From contig NZ_CP043538.1 of assembly GCF_000364445.2 (NCBI RefSeq), positions 4,731,447 through 4,795,446 of the forward strand: 64,000 bases of DNA. Reading direction: 5' to 3'. Below the pieces are notes generated by a model. It saw only the letters and a program-made list of their open reading frames with translations. It did not search any database and had not been told where the DNA came from. The translations under genes were made by a program, and so were the position numbers. Below, piece by piece: positions 58,832 through 64,000 of the stretch (position 1 is its first letter; each line of letters opens with the position of its first letter). Source of the stretch: Methylobacterium mesophilicum SR1.6/6 (GTDB taxonomy: Bacteria; Pseudomonadota; Alphaproteobacteria; Rhizobiales; Beijerinckiaceae).

Positions 58832-59029
58832 ATGGCCAAGCACGAGATCCTCGGGTACTTCGAGCACCGCCGTGACGGGGCCTGGGTGTGCGTCCGGCCC
58901 TTCACCCTGACGACCCGCGATGCCAGCGTCGACATCCGCCAGGGCATGCGCTTCGATTACGGCAAGCGGGTCGGCGGCGTCGACCTCGCCGAGTACCTGG
59001 AACGGCTGGGCTCGCAGTTCGGCTCGTAA
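58832..59029 (+). CDS. Small conserved-looking protein, 65 residues
   Basis: This protein reads MAKHEILGYFEHRRDGAWVC... and ends SQFGS. A GGAGG eight bases before the ATG supports it. It is soluble, with an alternating strand pattern (ILGYFEHR, WVCVRPFTLTTR). A perfect 10-bp hairpin follows the stop. No family is recognised. It converges on the SDR gene. Confidence 0.7.
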   Translation: MAKHEILGYFEHRRDGAWVCVRPFTLTTRDASVDIRQGMRFDYGKRVGGVDLAEYLERLGSQFGS

Positions 59030-59056
59030 CGCAGTCCCTGACCCAAGCCGCCGCGC

Positions 59057-59080
59057 GGCGCCGGACGCGAGTCCGGCGCC
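59057..59080. terminator. Bidirectional GC hairpin between convergent genes
   Basis: GGCGCCGGAC-GCGA-GTCCGGCGCC is a perfect 10-bp stem with a GCGA tetraloop between the 65-residue gene and the SDR gene. No U-tract follows on either side. Confidence 0.75.
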
Positions 59081-59090
59081 GTTCGTCGTT

Positions 59091-59861
59091 TCAGGCCCCG
59101 CCCCACTGCATCGTCAGCCCGCCATCGACCACGAGTGTGTGACCGGTGACGTAATCGGCCGCGTCCGAGGCGAGGTAGAGGATCGCCCGGGCGATCTCCT
59201 CCGGCTGGCCGGCCCGGTGCCACGGGATCCGCTCCAGCGACTGCTCGAGCACCTCCGGCTTCTCGAAGCGGTCGGAGGTCATCGGCGTCTCGATCAGGCC
59301 CGGGGCGACGCTGTTGACGTTGATCCGGTCCTCGGCGAGTTCCCGCGAGAGGGAACGACAGAGGGAGCCGAGGCCCGCCTTCGACATGCCGTAGGGCGCG
59401 CTCTCCGGAGTCGGCAGGTGCTGGGCCACGGAGGAGACGAACACGATCTTGCCGTTCCCACCCTGGGCCCGGCGCATCTTGATGAAGGGGCGGGCGCAGA
59501 ACAGCGGCCCCATCAGGTTCACCCGCAGGATCCGTTCCAGCACGGTGTCGTCCATCTCGACGACCGGCATGCCGCTCATGGCCTGCCCGGCATTGGCCAC
59601 GAGGATGTCGAGGGTGCCGAACTCGCTGCCGATCCGGTCGAAGGCGGCCGCGACTGCGGCCGGGTCGCCGACATCGAGCTGCAGGACAAGGGCCCGGCGG
59701 CCGGCGGCCTCAACCCGCGCGGCCGTCTCACGGATGCCCGCCTCGTCGGTGTGGTAGGTGATCGCCACGTCTGCACCTTCGCGGGCCAGCAGCTCCGCAG
59801 TCGCCCGTCCGATGCCGGAATCGGCCCCGGTGACGAGGGCACGGGTGTCGGTGAAGCTCAT
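59091..59861 (-). CDS. Short-chain dehydrogenase/reductase
   Basis: This 256-residue NAD(P)-dependent classical SDR has TGADSGIGRA (cofactor site), NAGQ, the S-Y-K set (FVSSVAQ, YGMSKAG), and ends with TLVVDGGLTMQWGGA. It resembles glucose 1-dehydrogenase/3-oxoacyl reductase types. The substrate is unknown. The ATG at 59861 is preferred over an upstream TTG/ATG pair. The divergent TetR gene starts 165 bases away and may regulate it. Confidence 0.92.
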   Translation of the reverse strand: MSFTDTRALVTGADSGIGRATAELLAREGADVAITYHTDEAGIRETAARVEAAGRRALVLQLDVGDPAAVAAAFDRIGSEFGTLDILVANAGQAMSGMPVVEMDDTVLERILRVNLMGPLFCARPFIKMRRAQGGNGKIVFVSSVAQHLPTPESAPYGMSKAGLGSLCRSLSRELAEDRINVNSVAPGLIETPMTSDRFEKPEVLEQSLERIPWHRAGQPEEIARAILYLASDAADYVTGHTLVVDGGLTMQWGGA

Positions 59862-60026
59862 CGTCGATCCCATCAAGGCTCATCAGGGCGCGCCGCGGAC
59901 GGGCACCGTCGAGCGGGCAATGAGTGCCGCCGGGGCGGGTTCCGGGCGCGCGCAGCGGCCGCAGGGGGAACCGGATCCGGGCTCGCGTCTTTGACGCTCC
60001 GCGCCCGCATGGCCTAGTGAGGACGC

Positions 60027-60659
60027 ATGTCCCTGGATGATACGACCCACCTGATCGCGGAGGAGTGCGCGCCCGACACGCGGAGCCGCATCCTCGCGAC
60101 GGCGGACACGTATTTCCGCGAGATCGGCTATCAGAAGACCACCGTGGCCGACATCGCCCGGACCCTGAAGATGAGCCCGGCCAACGTCTACCGCTTCTTC
60201 GACTCGAAGAAGGCGATCAACGAGGCGGTGCTGGAGCGCCTGATCGGCGAGAGCGAGGCGGTCATCTCCGAGATCGCCGACCGGCCGGGCCTCGACGCCA
60301 CCGAGCGTCTCGTTGCGGCGATCGAGACCCTCCATCGCGACTGCACCCGCCGCTGCGAGACGTTTCCCCGCCTGCACGAGATGATCGAGGCGGCGATGGT
60401 GGAGAGCTGGGAGGTCTGCCGCCACCACGTCGCCCGGATTACCGCCGGGTTCGAGCGGATCATCCGCGAGGGCGTGGCGCGGGGCGCGTTCGAGGCTGCC
60501 GATCCGGCCGAGGCGGCAGCCTGCATCCACACCGCCATCGCCCGCTACACCCACCCGCTGCTGGTGGGCAGTTCCACCCTCCAGCCGGTGCCGCCGGTGG
60601 AGGTGATGACCGCGTTCCTGCTGCGGAGCCTCGCGCCCAGGACCGGCGGACGCCGTTAG
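60027..60659 (+). CDS. TetR family transcriptional regulator
   Basis: This 210-residue regulator has an N-terminal TetR helix-turn-helix (RSRILATADTYFREIGYQKTTVADIARTLKMSPANVYRFF, residues ~18-58, in parts) and a helical ligand domain ending in a GGRR tail. It is divergent from the SDR gene, which suggests local control. The effector is unknown. Confidence 0.93.
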   Translation: MSLDDTTHLIAEECAPDTRSRILATADTYFREIGYQKTTVADIARTLKMSPANVYRFFDSKKAINEAVLERLIGESEAVISEIADRPGLDATERLVAAIETLHRDCTRRCETFPRLHEMIEAAMVESWEVCRHHVARITAGFERIIREGVARGAFEAADPAEAAACIHTAIARYTHPLLVGSSTLQPVPPVEVMTAFLLRSLAPRTGGRR

Positions 60660-60682
60660 GCTGCATGGGGTAAGCGTGGCGT

Positions 60683-61027
60683 CTACTCGGAGGCCGGCCC
60701 GACCTCCGGTGCCGGCTCGGAGGCGCCGGGCTGAGCGCCGTCATACCCCTCGATCACCAGGATCTCGGCCTCGACGCCGCCGCGCTGCTTGGCCTTGGCG
60801 GCCTGGTAGAGGTCGGAGTTCCAGCAGGCGAGGGCGTCGGCGTAGCTCGGGAACTCGATGACCACGTTGCGGGACCGGGCCGGGCCCATCACCGCCTCGT
60901 GGGCGCCCCCGCGCACGAGGAAGCGCCCGCCGAACTTCGCGAAGGCCGCGCCGTTGGCCGCCACGTAATCCTTGTAGGCCTCCGCGTCGCGGACATCGAC
61001 CCGCGCGATCCAGTAGCCCTTGGTCAT
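60683..61027 (-). CDS. DUF1330 family protein
   Basis: This 114-residue alpha/beta protein of the dimeric ferredoxin-like fold has KGYWIARVDVRD, the YVAANGAAFAKFGGRFLVRGG region, VVIEFPSYADALACWNS and a charged C-terminal tail. DUF1330 proteins are small cytosolic proteins of unknown function. It converges with TetR and is followed upstream by pyrF on the same strand (gap of ~75 bases). Confidence 0.92.
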   Translation of the reverse strand: MTKGYWIARVDVRDAEAYKDYVAANGAAFAKFGGRFLVRGGAHEAVMGPARSRNVVIEFPSYADALACWNSDLYQAAKAKQRGGVEAEILVIEGYDGAQPGASEPAPEVGPASE

Positions 61028-61103
61028 GCTGCGCCTCCTGCCTTGCGGAGCGAAGTGGATCCGATCCGCGCGAAGGCAATCCCGCCGGGCGTTGGACGAG
61101 ATG

Positions 61104-61796
61104 TCAGGCGAGGTCCGTCACGATCGCCTGCGCCACCGCGCGGGGGTCCGCCGCGCCGGTGATCGGGCGCCCGACCACCACGTGGTCGATCCCGGCCCTG
61201 CGGGCGTCGCCGGGCGTCATGACCCGCTTCTGATCGCCGGCCTCGGCGCCCGCCGGGCGGATTCCCGGGGTGACGATCAGCCGGTCCGGGCCGACGATAC
61301 GCCGGACCGAGCCCGCCTCGGCGGCGGAACAGACCAGCCCGTCGATGCCGATCTCGGCGGCCTGGGCGGCGCGCTTGGCGACGAGATCCGCCACCGGCAG
61401 GCCGTAGCCGGCTTCCGCGGCGTCGGCATCGTCGTAGGAGGTGAGCACCGTCACGGCGAGGATCTTGAGCCCCGGACCCCGGCCGCGCACCGCCGCCCGC
61501 ATGGTCTGCGGGTAGGCGTGGACGGTGAGGAAGGTGGCGCCGGAGCCGGACGCCGAGCGCACGCCCTCCTCCACGGTGTTGCCGATGTCGTGGAGCTTCA
61601 GGTCGAGGAAGACCTTGAGGCCGCGGGCCGCCAGCCGCTCGGCGAGCGCGAGGCCGCCCGCGTAGCCGAGCTGGTAGCCGATCTTGTAGAAGGTCGCGGC
61701 GTCGCCGATCCGGTCGATCAGCGCCTCGGCGGCCGGCACGCTCGGCAGGTCGAGGGCCACGATCAGGCGGTCGCGGGGATCGGGAATCTCGGTCAT
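61104..61796 (-). CDS. pyrF: Orotidine 5'-phosphate decarboxylase
   Basis: This 230-residue TIM-barrel enzyme makes UMP from OMP, the last step of pyrimidine synthesis. The catalytic tetrad region is DLKLHDIGN with D65, K67 and D70, and K38 is the fourth residue. TPGIRP and GRPITGA in the C-terminal half bind phosphate. AAGGACC precedes the ATG. DUF1330 follows on the same strand. Confidence 0.96.
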   Translation of the reverse strand: MTEIPDPRDRLIVALDLPSVPAAEALIDRIGDAATFYKIGYQLGYAGGLALAERLAARGLKVFLDLKLHDIGNTVEEGVRSASGSGATFLTVHAYPQTMRAAVRGRGPGLKILAVTVLTSYDDADAAEAGYGLPVADLVAKRAAQAAEIGIDGLVCSAAEAGSVRRIVGPDRLIVTPGIRPAGAEAGDQKRVMTPGDARRAGIDHVVVGRPITGAADPRAVAQAIVTDLA

Positions 61797-61875
61797 CGGA
61801 GGTCCTTCGGGGTCGCGGCACGGATCACGGGCCGGCGACGCCTGTCAATGCGAGCCCGCTGAGGCCCTCCTGACA

Positions 61876-62217
61876 TCAACCACGCTTGAGCGCCTTGGCC
61901 CGCGCCGGTCGGCGCGGGGCGCCCTTCGCCAGCGCCTCGTTCATGCGCGCCTCCCAGCCCGGACCGGCAGCCTTGTAGGCGGCGAGCACGTCGGGGTCGA
62001 CGTGCAGGGAAACCGGAATGCCGTGAGACCCAGACTTGACCCGGTCGGCCCGCGCAGCGAGCGCGGCTGCGAGATCCGATGGAAGACCTTCCGGCCCCAG
62101 CCGCATCCCGGCCAATTGCTCGGCCGTCAACGCGGGCGTATCGGACACCTCCTCCCAATCCTCGAGGGAGTAGCTGGCATCCGCACCAACGTCGGAGACG
62201 TGATCAGAGGGCTTCAT
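61876..62217 (-). CDS. brnA: BrnA-type antitoxin
   Basis: This 113-residue protein has an acidic N-terminal half (SLEDWEEVSDTPALTAEQL) and a C-terminal ribbon-helix-helix-like domain with VSLHVDPDVLAAYKAAGPGWEARMNEAL, the BrnA signature. It binds BrnT and represses the operon. The ATG at 62217 lies inside the brnT 3' end (14-base overlap). Confidence 0.88.
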   Translation of the reverse strand: MKPSDHVSDVGADASYSLEDWEEVSDTPALTAEQLAGMRLGPEGLPSDLAAALAARADRVKSGSHGIPVSLHVDPDVLAAYKAAGPGWEARMNEALAKGAPRRPARAKALKRG

Positions 62218-62479
62218 AGATGGATCTCTCCGTCCGATTTGCACGGCGGACGCTCACAATGTCGAACGCCTCCGTTCCGAGTGGCGATACGATCACCACG
62301 ACCACCACCGCTCCGAACCAAGTCCCGATCAGCAGGTAGCGGACGCGGCCTGTGCAACTCGGCCGGGTGGGTGCAGTCGCGTACCGGTCGAAGCTGAATG
62401 CCTCCTCGAACTGCGCCGGATCGAATCCGTGCTTGGCGATGTTGGCCGAGCGCTTCGGTTCCTGGGCGATGAACTTCAC
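62204..62479 (-). CDS. brnT: BrnT-type ribonuclease toxin
   Basis: This 91-residue protein has the BrnT pattern: KRSANIAKHGFDPAQFEEAFSFD, RYLLIGTWFGAVVVVV and a C-terminal VRRANRTERSIYEAL with the conserved R..E. It starts with GTG at 62479 and overlaps brnA by 14 bases. A TATAAC -10-like box lies 62489-62494, so the mRNA may be nearly leaderless. Confidence 0.88.
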   Translation of the reverse strand: MKFIAQEPKRSANIAKHGFDPAQFEEAFSFDRYATAPTRPSCTGRVRYLLIGTWFGAVVVVVIVSPLGTEAFDIVSVRRANRTERSIYEAL

Positions 62480-62533
62480 GGATCAGAGGTTATACGTGAG
62501 TCGCGCGCGAGATGCGATTGGCCGCCCGCCCTT

Positions 62534-63151
62534 TTACCCCGCCATCACCCGCGCCACCGCGTCCCGCAGCACCGGCAGCAGCTCAGCCTCGAACCAGGGC
62601 TCGCGCTTGAGCCAGCCGTTGTTGCGCCAGGACGGGTGAGGCAGGGGCAGGACCCGGGGGCGGCGGGGCTCGGACAGGATCTCCCGCCAGCGCCGCACGG
62701 TGCCGGTGAGCCCGCCCTCCATCCGTCCGAGATGCCAGCCTTGCGCGTACTGGCCGATCACCAGGATCAGTTCTAGGTCCGGCAGGCCGGAGAAGAGCTC
62801 CGCCCGCCAGCGCTCGGCGCATTCCCGCCGCGGCGGCCGGTCGCCGCCCTTGGCGTCGAGGCCCGGGAAGCACGAGCCCATCGGCACGATAGCGACCCGG
62901 CTGGGGTCGTAGAACCGCGCCTCGTCGAGCCCGAGCCAGGATCGCAGGCGCACCCCCGACGGGTCGGTGAAGGGCTGCCCCGTGCGATGCGCGCGGGTGC
63001 CGGGGGCTTGGCTGGCGATGCAGAGCCGGGCCGTGGCCGATCCCTGCACGATGGGCCGGGGCTCCTGGGGAAGGGGCTGGCCGTAGAGCGGTGTGTCCCG
63101 GCAGAGGCGGCAGGCGCGCAAGCGCGCGGCGGTGTCGTCGAAGGCGGGCAT
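62534..63151 (-). CDS. Uracil-DNA glycosylase family protein, iron-sulfur type
   Basis: This 205-residue protein has four cysteines placed as in the Fe-S uracil-DNA glycosylases: C14-x2-C17, then C94-x16-C111. Motif 1 is SQAPGTRAHRTGQPF, and motif 2 is PHPSWRNNGWLK near the C-terminus. It repairs uracil or related damage. The subfamily (type 4/5 or other) cannot be decided by eye. It follows brnT on the same strand. Confidence 0.88.
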   Translation of the reverse strand: MPAFDDTAARLRACRLCRDTPLYGQPLPQEPRPIVQGSATARLCIASQAPGTRAHRTGQPFTDPSGVRLRSWLGLDEARFYDPSRVAIVPMGSCFPGLDAKGGDRPPRRECAERWRAELFSGLPDLELILVIGQYAQGWHLGRMEGGLTGTVRRWREILSEPRRPRVLPLPHPSWRNNGWLKREPWFEAELLPVLRDAVARVMAG

Positions 63152-63178
63152 CCGCCTGAGATGGGATCGGACGACCCC

Positions 63179-63211
63179 AAAAAGAAACGGCGCGGTGTCG
63201 CGCCGCGCCGT
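63179..63211 (-). terminator. Rho-independent terminator of the molybdopterin oxidoreductase gene
   Basis: On the minus strand a 9-bp perfect stem (ACGGCGCGG/CCGCGCCGT) is followed by TTTCTTTTT. It begins about 78 bases past the stop at 63289. Confidence 0.85.
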
Positions 63212-63288
63212 CGTCAGTCGGGTCTCTTGCCTTGGGGGGAAGGCCCCTCCGTCTTACGCCGCCGATGGACGCTTGAACGTGCGATTCC

Positions 63289-64000
63289 TCACGCGCCCTT
63301 CACGCTCGACAGGTCGAGGGGCAGCGAGCGCAGGCGCCGGCCGGTGGCGGCGAAGACCGCGTTGGCGATCGACGGCCCCAGCACCGGCACGCCAGGCTCT
63401 CCGATCCCGGTGGGCGCCACCCGGCTCGGCACGATGTGCACCTCGACCGTCGGCATCTCGCTCATCCGGGTCGGCTCGTAGGCGTCGAAATTGTGCTCCT
63501 GCACCTGCCCGTCCTTCAGGGTGATGCGGTTCCTGAGCACCGCCGACAGGGCGAAGCCCACCGCGCCCTCGACCTGCGCGCGGATCACATCCGGGTTGAC
63601 CGCCACGCCGACATCCACCGCGGCGACGATGCGGTTCACCCGGACCGCCGCCTCCTGAGCGGTCACGTCGGCCACCATGGCGACGTAGGAGCCGAAGGAT
63701 TCGTGGACCGCCACCCCGAGGCCGCGCCCCTGATCCTTGGGCTTGGCGCTCCAGCCGGCCTTCTCGGCGGCGAGCTTGAGCACGCCGGCGAGCCGCGGCG
63801 CCTGGGTCAGGAGCGACAGCCGGTAGGCCACCGGATCGACGTTGGCGGCATGGGCCAGCTCGTCGATCATCACCTCCATCACGTGGGCCGTGTGGGTGTG
63901 GCCCACCGAGCGCCACCACAGGACCGGCACGCCCTCGCGGCCGTTATGGACGCCGAACCGGTAGGCCGGGAGCGCGTAGGGCGTGTCGGAGGCGCCCTCC
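63289..64000 (-). CDS. Molybdopterin-binding oxidoreductase subunit, IorB-like (truncated at the window end)
   Basis: The reading frame is open through the window end, with 237 residues visible of a protein that is normally ~720-750. It matches the C-terminal part of the xanthine dehydrogenase family, IorB (isoquinoline 1-oxidoreductase beta) type: VPVLWWRSVGHTHTAHVMEVMIDEL, GRGLGVAVHESFGSYVA, AAVDVGVAVNPDVIRAQVEG and IGEPGVPVLGPSIANAVFAATG. The GVGEPxxP-like loop holds the catalytic glutamate. The enzyme is molybdopterin-dependent and often acts with an IorA iron-sulfur subunit, which must lie outside the window. A terminator follows. Confidence 0.9.
   Translation of the reverse strand, partial: EGASDTPYALPAYRFGVHNGREGVPVLWWRSVGHTHTAHVMEVMIDELAHAANVDPVAYRLSLLTQAPRLAGVLKLAAEKAGWSAKPKDQGRGLGVAVHESFGSYVAMVADVTAQEAAVRVNRIVAAVDVGVAVNPDVIRAQVEGAVGFALSAVLRNRITLKDGQVQEHNFDAYEPTRMSEMPTVEVHIVPSRVAPTGIGEPGVPVLGPSIANAVFAATGRRLRSLPLDLSSVKGA

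Noticed and set aside
62479..62520. Full promoter for brnTA
   Set aside because: A TATAAC box is present, but no -35 box lies at the right spacing, so only the -10 element is noted in the gene entry.

Overview
This 64-kb window is high-GC DNA with dense, short-spaced genes on both strands. It looks like the chromosome of an alphaproteobacterium, most likely Methylobacterium/Methylorubrum or a close relative. The support is the order ileS-lspA-DUF3035-M16 peptidase-M16 peptidase (the peptidase pair resembles PqqF/PqqG of Methylorubrum extorquens), an APS-reductase-type sulfate assimilation cluster, many small secreted proteins and multidomain PAS kinases. No rRNA, tRNA, CRISPR array, transposase or phage gene was recognised. 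The first gene (WecA/MraY-like) and the last (molybdopterin oxidoreductase) run off the window ends.

Layout. 1-3.7 kb: O-antigen type sugar genes (initiating glycosyltransferase, 4-keto reductase, and a convergent FlaA1/CapD dehydratase). 3.8-7.9 kb: a 52-residue protein, DUF1206, an Smr-like protein, Uma2, an M23 peptidase and a PrxQ peroxiredoxin. 8-14.6 kb: a large AsmA/DUF3971 protein, ferredoxin-NADP reductase, a VOC dioxygenase and HigBA. 14.6-22.1 kb: the ileS-lspA-DUF3035-M16-M16 run. 22.7-30 kb: a DMT exporter, a DUF1932 dehydrogenase, a MazEF-like module, aspartate aminotransferase, a luciferase-like oxidoreductase and a Tat-exported FAH-fold protein.

30.4-38.2 kb holds assimilatory sulfate reduction: cysH-cysD-cysN on one strand and lrp, cysJ, cysI on the other. 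Together they take sulfate to APS, sulfite and sulfide. The cysH and cysJ upstream regions share one palindromic element, so they are probably co-regulated, perhaps by the Lrp/AsnC protein encoded between them. 38.5-42.1 kb: a TonB siderophore receptor and a PepSY membrane protein. 42.1-45.5 kb: garL-garD (hexarate catabolism) with a LysR regulator.

45.8-50 kb is an accessory stretch: two small secreted low-complexity proteins, an AT-rich gap, a double-barrel outer membrane protein and a secreted unknown. 50-55.8 kb: a hybrid histidine kinase facing a GGDEF-EAL protein. 56-64 kb: small proteins (one interrupted by a stop codon), DUF892, an isochorismatase-like hydrolase, an SDR, TetR, DUF1330, pyrF, BrnTA, a Fe-S uracil-DNA glycosylase and the truncated oxidoreductase.

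Most of the window is ordinary. The best leads are the shared cys operator, a secreted Met/Arg/His nonapeptide-repeat protein, the small gene with an in-frame TGA, palindromic GC repeats (one inside the cysJ-cysI gap), and an IleRS whose zinc ribbon has decayed. Three separate toxin-antitoxin modules lie in the window. No wholly new multi-gene system could be demonstrated from the sequence alone.
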